Shown piece by piece: positions 38,261 through 48,399 of a stretch of DNA of 64,000 bases. The stretch covers positions 94,697,478 to 94,761,477 of the forward strand of contig OX375873.1 of NCBI GenBank assembly GCA_947359465.1. Reading direction: 5' to 3'. Both the position numbers and the translations under genes were made by a program. The stretch's first letter is position 1. The number at the start of each line of letters is the position of its first letter. The notes beneath the pieces are model-generated. The model was not told the DNA's origin. It saw nothing but the letters and a program-made list of their open reading frames with translations, and did no database searches. The stretch is from Metellina segmentata. Lineage: Eukaryota; Arthropoda; Arachnida; Araneae; Tetragnathidae.

Positions 38261-38489
38261 ATGACGTTTTGATGTAGAAATTAAAAGTGCTTCTAAAATT
38301 AAATTCAGTTTTCCTTCATCTATGGCACAGATTTTTTTTTTTTTAATATCTAATCTTCTTCGACCCGTTTGGATATAAAACAAACAGTGGCGTATCTAAA
38401 ATTAGCTTCTAGAGCATACCCACTCAATGCTCTCCCGTTCAAATATGACGTAGAGCACGACATTAGAATACTCAAAATACGAGTCAAAT

Positions 38490-38560
38490 TCGTTAATATT
38501 TAGTCGTATTTCTCTCTTCTGTGTTTGTGAAACTTTCCTCGCTCAATACCAAGTAATCAG
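38490..38560 (-). repeat. repeat family B, fragment
   Basis: Plus-strand gtatttctctcttctgtgt, tgtgaaactttcc and aataccaagtaatcag correspond to the 188-325 and 21100-21240 copies. Confidence 0.45.
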
Positions 38561-38814
38561 TGAGAAGTTTTCCTTCTGGCAATGACTCTAGTATCAGTTT
38601 TATCTCTTCTCTCTATGTGTTCCGACGTTGTTGCCTCGTATGTGCTAGTTTACCTGCTTCTTCATTTCCATCATGACCCGCATGAGTTTCAATCCAGCCT
38701 AGATCCATTTCTTTGTTCTTCAATAGCAATGCATTCAGTAAAACATGATCACGGAGTCTGCCTTGACCCATAGAGCTGTCAAACACGAAATTATTAGTTT
38801 TTAATTTCAGAAGA

Positions 38815-39110
38815 TCCTGATCCATCATGATCTAACTAATTTTGCTCACGACGAGATTTATCATCATTAAGACGTTACCAATTATTTTTTATGATGAAGA
38901 GATCAAGATCCTGTCGTATTTTTTCTAATGGCGAGATATTTCGTCCATGAAGAATTGGTCAGTTTTGCTAATGATGCGATACCTCGCCGAGACAACTACT
39001 AGGGAGGTTTATAGTATCCTGTTCTCCCGAATCCACGAATAATTGTATCGTTTGTTGCAAAACAGTGTTCGTAGAGAAGAACAGTTTCTGAAAGACTGAC
39101 AATGTTGAAT
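38815..39110. mobile_element. MITE family C copy with flank shared with 12.3 kb
   Basis: Contains ccatgaagaattggtcagtt, gatacctcgccgagacaact and, beyond it, gttgcaaaacagtgttcg. The last part is the reverse complement of the 12298-12400 flank. The repeated unit is therefore at least 300 bp long. Confidence 0.65.
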
Positions 39111-39144
39111 TTTCAAAGAATAATTTTAAAAAAAACTTTAATGA

Positions 39145-39399
39145 GCTGCTTTGCAATGGGTGAGACAAAAGTTATGTGAAGATAAGCTGTTTTTCAGAGG
39201 GTGAGGCAAAAGTGATGTGAAGATTAGCTGCTTTTCAGAGGGTGAGGCAAAAGATATGTGAAGATGAGCTGCTTTTCAGAGGGTGAGGCAAAAGTGACGT
39301 GAAGATGAGCTGCTTTTCAGAGAGTGAGGCAAAAGTGATGTGAAGATGAGCTGCTTTTCAGAGGGTGAGGCAAAAGTGATGTGAAGATGAGCTGCTTTT
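39145..39399 (+). repeat. tandem repeat, 41-bp unit, six copies
   Basis: Units start with gctgcttttc at 39145, 39186, 39227, 39268, 39309 and 39350, exactly 41 bp apart, with a partial unit at 39391. The body is agagggtgaggcaaaagtga then tgtgaagatga. The first unit is the most diverged, the last ones nearly identical, typical of growth by slippage or unequal exchange. It runs directly into the inverted SINE pair. Confidence 0.95.
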
Positions 39400-39839
39400 C
39401 AATTGGCAACGGTCCGGGATCAACCTACGAAGGGAAATATCCCAGAATAACCCCACGTAATTTTGAACCATGATCAGATGAAGAGGTCACACTTGAGTTG
39501 GCATTCCACTCTCCAAACTTCCACACCACGTCAACGTGTGGACATTTGAAGTCCCGACATATATAACGTGCACCAACCCCTTTGTACATGTCTGTCTTTG
39601 CCTCGATTCGTACACGCAACCCTTTGCACGAATCGAGGCAAAGACCGACATGTACAAATTGGTTGGTACACGTTATATATGTCGGGACTTCAAATGTCCA
39701 CACGTTGACGTGGTGTGGAAGTTTGGAGAGTGGAATGTCAACTCAAGTGTGACCTCTTCATCTGATCGTGGTTCAAAATTACGTGAGGTTATTCTGGGAT
39801 CTTTCCCTTCGTAGGTTGATCCCGGACCGTTGCCAATTG
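39400..39839. repeat. inverted pair of SINE family A copies (212-bp arms)
   Basis: The left arm (39400-39611, minus orientation) and right arm (39628-39839, plus orientation) are reverse complements with about eight mismatches by eye, around a 16-bp loop. Both arms run from the family tail (caattggcaacggtccggg) to the same internal point (cctcgattcgt). This is a mirrored duplication rather than two independent insertions. Transcription of either strand would give a long hairpin RNA. Confidence 0.95.
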
Positions 39840-40019
39840 TGTTGCTCCACTGCGACGTTAATAAAGATACCTACCAACCAGCATCGAGTGATAATCTCGC
39901 TTCAGAATCCTTGCCAATTGGGAAAAGAACTGCGGGAACCTACATTGCTCGAGTTAAGTTCATGGCAGTGACTGCTAGTTGTCCCATAATTGAAGAAATG
40001 GACTCGTTTAAGACCACGT

Positions 40020-40640
40020 GAATTAAATGCCAACTCGCCCCTCTTTAGCAAATACGAACTAATTCGTAATCGCAGCCTGCAAAAAAAACTCCGACACGTA
40101 GGTCACAATTAATTTTACTTCATCTCGCTACCCATTATGCACGGCAGAAACACGCTCAATGCATTGTGCAGCCCTACTTGGAATGCAGGGGGTCACTGGA
40201 GTTCGGAATCCCAAAAGGAAGAAAAGAAAGAGGTAAACGAAAGAAGAGAGAGAAATTGTCAAATTGGTGGGAAGTCTCAATCACGAATTCGACACAATTC
40301 GAGGCGACTCAGTCATTACATTTTTCGATAAAACGCTCATTATTCTCTTAGCAATGATACTTTAAGTATGGTTTTTGTACACAAAAGCGTCGAAATTCCG
40401 TGCTACCTTTTCCGTGGGGTTGGCGATGAGCAAAATAAGGACTGAAATGGGGTTAGAGGGGAAAGAAGTAACTCGCGTTTGGGGAACTCCTCGAGTTAAA
40501 CGCTCTGCTTGTGAAACATCACCCCGCCTGTTTGATATTATGCATCTGGTACAGTTTGACGTCGAGCAATTGAAACAACACATTACAGAATTCTTTGAAC
40601 AAAGAGCCTGACACGACTTCGGCAGAGAGAAGACGTGGGA
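40020..40640. other. GC-balanced unique block upstream of the KLF promoter
   Basis: Not repetitive by eye and less AT-rich than its neighbours. A 78-codon plus-strand frame (40375-40611) and others here match nothing I know. It lies about 2 kb upstream of the KLF island and could hold regulatory sites; no specific evidence. Confidence 0.3.
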
Positions 40641-40974
40641 AGTGCTTTCTGTTCTAAGAAATAGAAGTTTATTGCCGTTGAACAGTATTTGCTGTAAGTT
40701 TACTCAAAACATTACAATGCCTTAGGTCGAATATTTTGGAAAATTGTTTAAAGAAAGAGGTTGGGAATAGTTTGATATCTGATTCAATTCATCTTTTGTT
40801 TGTCATTCCGAATTATTGTTTCAGCTTTACTAACTTTTGTAATATTAAATCAACGCACATTAAATTGATTTAAAAGGGCAATAGACAGATTCAAAAACAT
40901 CGAAATCGATTTTTTTTTATATTTTAGCTTTAAATTCTGAATATAGCTAATTGGATTTTTGAATAACCTTCCTT

Positions 40975-41235
40975 TTGGTCTGAGTTGCTCGGTTGGAAAA
41001 GCAACGGAGTATCAATTGAAGGGTTGTGAGTTCAAAACTTGCTCCAGCCAAATACCGTCGTGTACAAGGGGGATGGTACACGATACATCCGTCGTGGCCT
41101 CGAATGTCCTCTTGTTGATGTAATATTGACGCTTGAGAGTCGGGAGTCATTTCAGATGTTGATGTTGGATCTTTAGATTCGGAATTGGTCCCGGACGGTC
41201 GCCAATAGACCGTTGTTTTGCTCTATTGCGATGTT
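40975..41235 (+). repeat. SINE family A copy
   Basis: Plus-strand copy including the head (gttgctcggttggaaaagca), B-box-like gggttgtgagttcaaaact, ataccgtcgtgtacaagggg, cctcgaatgtcctcttgttg and gacggtcgccaatag. It ends near gcgatgttag. Confidence 0.85.
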
Positions 41236-41297
41236 AGTTTTAGAGTAATTTTAGTTACATGCATAAAACATATTATGTGAATGAAGTTTTAACATTA

Positions 41298-42620
41298 GGG
41301 GAAGGTGTTGAACCATTGAACTTTATTGACATTTTAGTTTTTACTTGCCTATTATAGATTTTTAAATATTAAGAATGCAGTTTTATCAAACTCTAAGTAT
41401 TTATGTACTATTTATATTTTTAGGGAAAGAGTAGAATACATCTTTATATTATTTATTTTATAAGGAAAAATGTTTATGTTAGGTCCAAGGTACTGCATCA
41501 TCCGTGTTGTACCTTGGCCCTAGATTTGTTGCACCTTGGATTGGATTGGATCACAATTTTACATCAAGGTAAAATTAAATAAAAATGTGAGTAACTTGTT
41601 ATTTATATTTATTAAACTTAAATAGATTAACAACAATACAGAGTAAATACTTGTGACTAGTCATATGGTTTGTTATTTTCTTTAGCAAACTGGTAGGCTA
41701 AAATTGGGACAACTCTTAACGTTAAGCCATAATGAAGAGCAGCTTTTTTAATATACTCAACTAAAATGATCTCTTCTTCATCTAAACAAATTTTTTAACA
41801 ATATTTGTTCTCCTTATAACAAAACTTTTCCTTTCCTGATTACTTGTGTGATTTATAGCATCTCAACAAGGTCCTCTTTGAAATGTTGATTTGTTTAGCT
41901 GCTCCATAGACAGTCATTTTTTTATCTATAATTAATTTTACTGCCTTCGCAATATCTTCTTTCACAATAGGTTTTCTTTTCACTATGGTTTTACTTCGTA
42001 GTATTTCCTTGCCTATTCTTGGAAATAAACAATAACACCATTTAAGCTATCTGTTCCAGTATAGTCCTAACTTAACTACCTTAAATTTAGAGGATATTGA
42101 ATTTTTGTATGTAACTAAATAGAAATATCATTTAATATAATTGGATTTAATGAAAACTTATTTGTGGTTATTTTAATGTTATCAGAGGTGATGTACTTTG
42201 AATCGGTACAAGGAACGACCCTTTGACTAGGATCAAGGTACAACACTTGGTCATATTTCAAAAACAGGCAATCAGCCATTTTGAGGTTAGTCTAAACCTT
42301 TTTTTTAAACCCTTGAGTTTGTAACTAAGAGAAGGCTTTAAAAGACTATTATCATTAAATCAGGAAAACAAAATATATTTGTTGGAGAAGAAGAAGTAAT
42401 AAAAACAAAATAATTACATTCAATAGGTGAAAAGTAGTTTTATTTTTTCCCAGTAAAACTTTGCAAATCTTACCAACTAGAACAACTTGCTAGAAGCCTT
42501 CCTATAGGCAAATAAACAAACTAGTATGAATGGTTTTAAACTCTAACCCAACAAATAAAATCACAATCATTGTAGACCCAAGGTACACATAAGTCCAATG
42601 TGCACATAACCATCTTCCCA
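41298..42620 (-). mobile_element. pogo-like DNA transposon remnant
   Basis: The probable ends are ta-ggggaaggtgttgaacca at 41296 and, reversed, ta-tgggaagatggttatg at 42622. They are similar but imperfect inverted repeats next to TA dinucleotides, the target of pogo/Tigger elements. Further inverted words (caaggtac and gtaccttgg) lie inside both halves. At about 1.3 kb it is shorter than complete pogo elements, and the interior keeps only the N-terminal part of a transposase. Confidence 0.55.
41657..41998 (-). pseudogene. pogo/CENP-B-like transposase N-terminal remnant
   Basis: Two adjacent minus-strand pieces are recognisable. The first (from 41998) reads KEDIAKAVKLIIDKKMTVYG then AAKQINISKRTLLR, a psq-type helix-turn-helix as at the N terminus of pogo and Tigger transposases. 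The second (about 41795 to a stop at 41657) reads DEEEIILVEYIKKAALHYGL then a LAYQFAKENNK segment, the start of the CENP-B-type second DNA-binding domain. Stops and a frame change lie between them. The DDE catalytic domain is absent, so the gene is dead. Confidence 0.65.
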
Positions 42621-42711
42621 TACATTTAATATTATTATATTTTAAAGTAAAAGCAAAAAATACACTACTCGCAAATTTCGCTACAGTGAGATCAACATTC
42701 GTGATATAATC

Positions 42712-43001
42712 TATTCGATTTGCCGACCAACCGATTTAGTGGTCAAGATGTTGGCCTCTGGATCGGAAGGTTCCTGGTACGATTCCCGGCTCAGGGCATG
42801 GATGTAAATTGTGCTGTCCTATGTTAGAGACAATGATGGTTCACCCACTGGGTGCCCCTTCACAAGTGACCATCACTTCCGGCCTTGTAGTGGCCAAAAA
42901 GACAAGTCCTTAGTGCCCGCCATTGGAGGAAGTGACCATCACTTCCGGCCTTGTAGTGGCCAGGGATTGTGTACAGTGACCGCAGTGGGAAAAAAAAAAT
43001 C
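42712..43001 (+). mobile_element. tRNA-derived SINE with target-site duplication
   Basis: A separate SINE family from family A. The head has tttagtggtcaagatgttgg (A-box-like) and ggttcctggtacgattccc (B-box-like), then gggcatggatgtaaa. The body carries a 33-bp unit (aagtgaccatcacttccggc and on to tagtggcca) twice, at 42864-42896 and 42930-42962. It ends in an A run. A perfect 14-bp duplication, ttcgtgatataatc, flanks it (42698-42711 and 43002-43015), which shows insertion by target-primed retrotransposition and suggests it is young. Confidence 0.85.
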
Positions 43002-43107
43002 TTCGTGATATAATCGATTTTTATTACTTTTCGTTGTATATTCGATGACTTACAATGTTTCCAATAGGGTAGGTATGTATAGTTAACTAAATTTGGCATT
43101 GCAGCTA

Positions 43108-43245
43108 CACAACGGGTTTTTGGTCCTGGACCTTTCCCAAGGGGAAAGATCCTAGGACAACGCCTCGTTGTTTTGAACCACGGTCAAATAACGAGAAGAG
43201 CACCTGAACTGGCACCCCATTCTCCAAACTTCTACAAAAATGTAA
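43108..43245 (-). repeat. SINE family A, truncated copy
   Basis: The tail half: tacacaacgggtttttggtc, aggggaaagatcctaggaca, gaaccacggtcaaataacga, ggcaccccattctccaaact. Confidence 0.8.
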
Positions 43246-44216
43246 ATATTAGATCGCATACTAAATGACATTGCAGTCAAAAACTATACATTTTCTATTT
43301 GAAGCACGAAATCACATACAAGATTTAAGCTTTTTTAAATAACGTGATAGCAAAAATATTTAAAAAAATTTTTATATTTGAATAACTACTCGATGTTTCT
43401 AAAATTTTGTATGTGAGTTTGAAAGTTTCAAACGTTTACTTTCAGATGTTATTAGCTAAGTGAGAGTTTCAAATGAGCGAAAATCCTGAACTCGAGCGTT
43501 TCAACCAATTAATAGGACCATCAAAATAAGCAGTTACATTTTTAGCTAGTATCCAAGTTTCTATTTCAGTTTTTCTAGTATTTTTTCAAAGCCATGCTCA
43601 ACAGACCGGGTTATTTAAATTGGATGGAGTTATGAAACAAAATTAAATGGGCTTGATCTTTATTAGTTATACGGGCATAGTATAGAGAGATTTACGATCT
43701 TGCTTGAAGAAAGATTCATAGTAAAATTTTCTCGAGGTTCGGCAGTGATTAATAGGGTTCTAGATAATCAAAATGGTGAATGCGTCGTTTCTTTGATTGT
43801 TAGTTTCTTTGGTAATTGTTATTTCTAAATCTGTAAAAAATAAGCTCTTTACGTTTAATACTTATACGATAACTTTTTCTGGGTATCCAATTTTAGGGGA
43901 GGTTCATGAGTAGCATGAACAAAATACTCAAAAATATCAGATAAAAAAAAATACCGGATCGAATATAAAAAATACAAAGAACGTCATAAGTCTAAAACAA
44001 GCACTGGAAATCCAAACAGATATCCCTACACATTTTAATACTTTTATAGGTAGTTGAATTTATGTCGTCCCGTAGCAACAAAACGGACTATTAGTGAATT
44101 TCCGGATCAATAACAACATTTAATTACAGATAACAAGTGAATTCAACATATTTCAAATTGATACATAGTAATACGTGCCTTGTAAAAATGCATCAATTTT
44201 CTGGGTTAGGTTAGGT
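43246..44216. other. AT-rich intergenic DNA
   Basis: Nothing recognised. Confidence 0.4.
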
Positions 44217-45258
44217 CAGGGGTGGCCAACCTTTTACATTCCATGCGCTAATTTTATTTCACATACGAGTTCAGATGCGCCATATGTCACGCACCTATTC
44301 TACCTTCTTACATGTAATATTTGGGTAGGATCTGCTTCACTTAGGGGAAAATAAATTAGTTAATGTGTGCCAGTTCAAAAGACACGCGTTTATTGGAGCA
44401 CCAACATACACTAGTAAGAGATGATCTCTTGCACGTGAGGGCGATCGCAGTCATGGAGCTCGCTGATGGTGCTACAGCAGCCATCTCGTTTGGTGAAGAT
44501 AACTCTGGACCACAGTTGACGGATATGATGTGAGAGAGAGAGAGAGCGAGAGAGAGAGAGAGAGAGAGACGGAGCTTTCCGAGAGCGAGGTCAGGTTGGA
44601 ACTTTGAGTCGTCTGTTCTCTCTACTTGCTAGAAGGAAGCTTGGCATATTCTTAATATCTTTTTTATATAAGTAGGTTTATAGACATAATTATCATTTTT
44701 AAAGGATTCAATTACTGTACGTATTACAGCACATAAACGTTACTTACCATTAGACTTTTGAGCCTGTTTCGATTTTGCTAGTCTTTTAATGTTTGGTGTT
44801 AAATTTGTCACTGAGAGCAGCAGAGAATTCTTCAAATTTGAATAAGGTCATTCGCGACATCGTTTTGCTTTTAATAAATTCCATGGATGAAAAAGTTTGT
44901 TTGTGTATGTATGTCGTTCCCAAACGACATTTTTTTTTTTTTTCAAATTTTCTTAGTTCTGGTTTTTTTTAATGTTTACAGAAATTAATCAGATCAAAAG
45001 CCATTTAGATTTGAAAAAATCAAATCTGCTTATCAAATTTCATTTTCAAAAATGGATTTGCTTTTAAAAAATTGCGACGAACTGATGAGTGAGAAAGCTG
45101 TATGAATTGAAATGAGAGCACTTTGATGTTGAAAGTATGAATGGATTCAGTTATTGCGCCTACTTCAAAAGAATAAGTCGTCGAAAGGATGCAATGCGCC
45201 ACTTGCTTTCATCCAATGCGCCATGCTTGGCGTATGCGCCACATGTTGGCCACCCCTG
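44217..45258. mobile_element. hAT-like element with CAGGGGTGGCCAAC ends
   Basis: The left end caggggtggccaacctttta and right end gttggccacccctg are inverted repeats. Perfect 8-bp duplications, ggttaggt, flank both sides (44209-44216 and 45259-45266). Subterminal gatgcgcca-type words recur on both sides. The 1042-bp interior holds a GA microsatellite. Minus-strand frames near 44.8-45.2 kb could be a worn transposase fragment, but I see no hAT motif. Confidence 0.9.
44531..44569. repeat. (GA)n microsatellite
   Basis: About 39 bp of GA dinucleotides with one C interruption, inside the hAT-like element. Confidence 0.95.
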
Positions 45259-45282
45259 GGTTAGGTAATCAATTAATGTCTC

Positions 45283-45550
45283 AGTGGAATAACACAACGG
45301 GCTAATGGCAACGGTCTGGAATCAATCCCTAAGGACAAAACCTCTGAACTGTAGTTTTGAACCACGGCCAGATGACGAGATGAATACCTGAGCTGGCAAC
45401 CAACTGTCCAAACCTCCACGCCATGCCAATATGAGAACATTTGAGACCACGATAGTTGAACTTGCACCAGGCTCCCATGTACACGAGGGTCATTGTTTGG
45501 ACTGAGTTTGGAATTCGCAACCCTCTTCCAACCGGTCTACCTCGGACTAT
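45283..45550 (-). repeat. SINE family A copy
   Basis: Near-complete minus-strand copy: cacaacgggctaatggcaac, gaaccacggccagatgacga, gagctggcaaccaactgtcc, ccaggctcccatgtacacga and the head complement near accggtctacctcgg. It starts about 25 bp after the hAT element's right duplication. Confidence 0.85.
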
Positions 45551-46840
45551 ATCAAAATGGGCTATTAGATAAAGGTACAGGATCAATTCCAACTTTTTAA
45601 TACAGATACAATCGAATTCTACAAATTTAAAATTGATAAATAACATCACTCGCCTTTCAAACTTGACAGGAGATTAATCTCGGATTGTATTATCCTTAGT
45701 TTTTTGACATGAGTGTCTTAGACATGTAAATTTTAACAGACTACATAAACAGGTATATCACACGCTTCTTATATTCTCTAGTTTGCCGTACTATAGATTA
45801 GGAGCTGTTTAGAAGCGCTCAAGAGGGCATAAATGGTAAATCCTTCCTTAAATAGAAAAACTCTTTTTACGTGCAAAACACATTAATATAAGATAATAGA
45901 TTCACACATGTAAAATTCTTTTCAAAACAATTTTTTCGGCTTTGCGTGTTGTAACTTTACGTCAAGTTAAGAAGTTCAAGGAATTAGTTAATCGTAAAAA
46001 AGACGTTGCGGCCGTTGAGAAATGTCTGTTGAGTCCCACGCAGAAAAGTGGCATTGAGGGAAAAAAAGTAAGGTTCATTGTCATGACTTCCGTCGGATGT
46101 CAACACGGGCGTAAACGCGTTTTTGCACTCTTTTTTACGCTTCGTAGACTCTATTCTTACCATTAGATGGAACACAGAATTATATTTTAATGAATCCTAC
46201 GCTTAGCATCGTCAATTGTGATACTCAGAGAACTCGAGCGGTGCCAGTTTTAACTTTTGACGATTCCGTCGTGGAATAATAATTAGAGAAATTCCAAGTC
46301 ACTGTCGACATGTGCTTCTCAGTACTAAAGGTAATGAGCGCTTGATTTGTATGGTTTATTGTAGACTGACTAGATCCCAATGCACTATTCAAAAGAGCAG
46401 TTAATGAAGAGGTTAACTGCCAACAAATGACCTGATGTTTTACTTCTTTTTGAATAGTGTCTTTTTTGAAAAGGCTGTAATCCACCCAGTTGAATAATCT
46501 TAATCATTACTTGCAATAGTAATGAAAACGTGAATAGTGTGTGAAGATTCCTTTATAAGGCATTATGAAGAGACCGGTGAACTGTTATTCGAAGGAATTT
46601 TCAATTTTAATTTTTATCCTCCACAATCTCGTAGTTTGAGGAGTATAACTTCAAACTCACAAGAGTAATTAACCTGACCCGAAATTTAAATTTTATATTT
46701 TTACTCTGGCATTTAACAGATTTTAGAGGTTAACTCTCTGAAAGGTTCACTCACATATTTCTATCTTGTAATCTGCAATTTTGCTTGACTTCTAACCAAT
46801 TTTGACCTTTAAAAATAGCATATTTCAGAAGGATTTTATT
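45551..46840. other. intergenic DNA, no gene supported
   Basis: The plus-strand frame at 45942-46166 (74 codons) is less AT-biased than its surroundings, but neither it nor the minus-strand 86-codon frame at 46225 matches anything I know. Confidence 0.4.
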
Positions 46841-46854
46841 AAATTAGGGGGCCT

Positions 46855-46950
46855 GCTCCCTGCTCGCTGACGCTCGCCAACCCCCGGAGGATTGCTTCGC
46901 AATCCTCATTGGTTCGCTGCGCGAACCTATGCTCGCTTCGCTCGCCTCAA
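46855..46950. other. GC-rich cluster of short stem-loops
   Basis: Within about 90 bp there is a 9-bp stem gaggattgc/gcaatcctc with a 3-base loop (46887-46907) and a 7-bp stem ggttcgc/gcgaacc with a 3-base loop (46911-46927). Gctcgc words are repeated on both sides (gctcgctgacgctcgcc; gctcgcttcgctcgc). The composition is strikingly unlike the AT-rich flanks. It fits a mobile-element end or an insertion of foreign origin, but I cannot name it. Confidence 0.6.
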
Positions 46951-47499
46951 TGAAGACATGTGTCCTAGCAGAAGGGATTGTTTACAAAATATGTTACCAA
47001 AAAAAATGTTTTTCAAATCTAAATTTGCTGCATTACAGAAAAAATATATACAGTATCTCTAAAATCAGAATTCAAATGAAAACTTTGTGCAAATTTTGAC
47101 TCGAAATGTGAGCGTTGCTTTGGAAATTGAATACCCAGCATGTTGTTTGTGTGTACATTTTCCCAGCACTCAAACGACCCACACTTTTTCATTGAGTTTG
47201 TTGCCGAAAGTTGTAGTGCAAGCGTCTTGTTGAACTATAATTGTTGGCCCTGAAAAGGACCGTTTTTTTAAATGGCCCTGAAAAGATCCTCCGCTTTCTT
47301 TGATTTCTATTATAAACTAACTGCAACAGCTCATTAAAATTTCCTTTTTTTTTTCAATAAAATTTCATCCGATAACGCTATAAATTCAATCGATGCGCGA
47401 GACTTCGCGATAAACAAACAATCGTACAGTGTTGCCAAAACGCGATTACAAATAACGTCTTTTTCGTGAGCCACGTAAGAGAATTATATATATAGATAA
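46951..47499. other. intergenic DNA, nothing recognised
   Basis: AT-rich with no ORF or known repeat; cctgaaaagga-like words occur twice near 47250-47290. Confidence 0.4.
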
Positions 47500-47860
47500 A
47501 TGCTGCTTGCTTGTGATTTTATTCTTCTATTCTAAGGAAGGTAGAAATAGAACTTCTCTTTTCAAAAAGTTCTGTGCCAAGAAAAGTACCAAAAATATTC
47601 TCCAAATTATCCTATTCTAAAGAAATCCAATAGAATCATTCCAAAGAATTATATTCCAACGAAAAGACAAGTAGAATAATTTCAAATATCCTTTTCTAAG
47701 GAAAAGAAGAATATAAACTGCTACCAAATAATTTCTTCTAAGGAGAAGAAGCAATACAATCTTTGAAAAGGTTTCTAATCGGAGGAAAGAACAATAGAAC
47801 CCTTCAAAAGGTTTGAAGAAAATAACAATAGAATATTTCTTCAGACAGTCAATAAATGGG
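47500..47860. repeat. degenerate purine-rich tandem repeat
   Basis: Diverged units of roughly 50-60 bp built around ttctaaggaaaagaagaata and ccaatagaatcatt-type words. The repeat is old and the unit boundary is uncertain. Confidence 0.55.
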
Positions 47861-47954
47861 GTTATTTAGTCATTAACTGCGTTGTGGGATAAAAGCAAAG
47901 CCACTCTAGAAATCCTGTGACGCCAAGAGGGGTAAAGTGGAAGTTCAGTATATT

Positions 47955-48045
47955 TTCTCTAAGATTCCCTTTTGAATTGATCCCGAACCGTTTCTAATAG
48001 TCCGATGTATTACTCCATTCCAGCGTTAGTTAACTACTATAATAT
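47955..48045 (+). repeat. SINE family A, tail fragment
   Basis: Only the 3' part is left: gaattgatcccgaaccgttt, aatagtccgatgt, ccagcgttagttaactac. Confidence 0.65.
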
Positions 48046-48399
48046 ACCCTAAGATTCCCAATTTAAAAATACATTAAGCTTCATGTCATATTTTTTGACG
48101 TAAAAAGTAAGTAGCAATAAACTGCCTGATGGTGAAAATATTATTTTGATCAAGTATTCAAGCAAAAATAGTCTTCGTACCCTTGAGATACAAGAACATT
48201 CCAGAGAGGTACTTGATTACATAGACCACAGGGTTGAGGCCCCGGCAGTGTCTAAAATGGCGAAACATTTAAAAGGTTTGTTATTTTTATTTTAAAAATG
48301 TCATACTTTTAAGCACAATTCTGCCATTGTCACAGAAACATTTCCCAAGGCTATGGGTGTGAATACTTTTAATCTTATCTTTCGATTTACATCACTTAG

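Noticed and set aside
37508..38277. Overlapping ORFs of up to 114 codons in the CpG island
   Set aside because: GC-rich sequence lacks stops in all frames; only the short piece ending at the GTGAGT donor fits the gene model.
39425..39814. Two mirror-image 92-codon ORFs with almost the same protein
   Set aside because: They are the two arms of the inverted SINE pair; the SINE is non-coding.
44217..45258. Direct proof of a transposase gene inside this hAT element
   Set aside because: Minus-strand frames show no ERAFS, LRSRL or BED-finger motif that I can defend.
45942..46166. 74-codon basic ORF
   Set aside because: No recognisable family, no start or splice context beyond chance.
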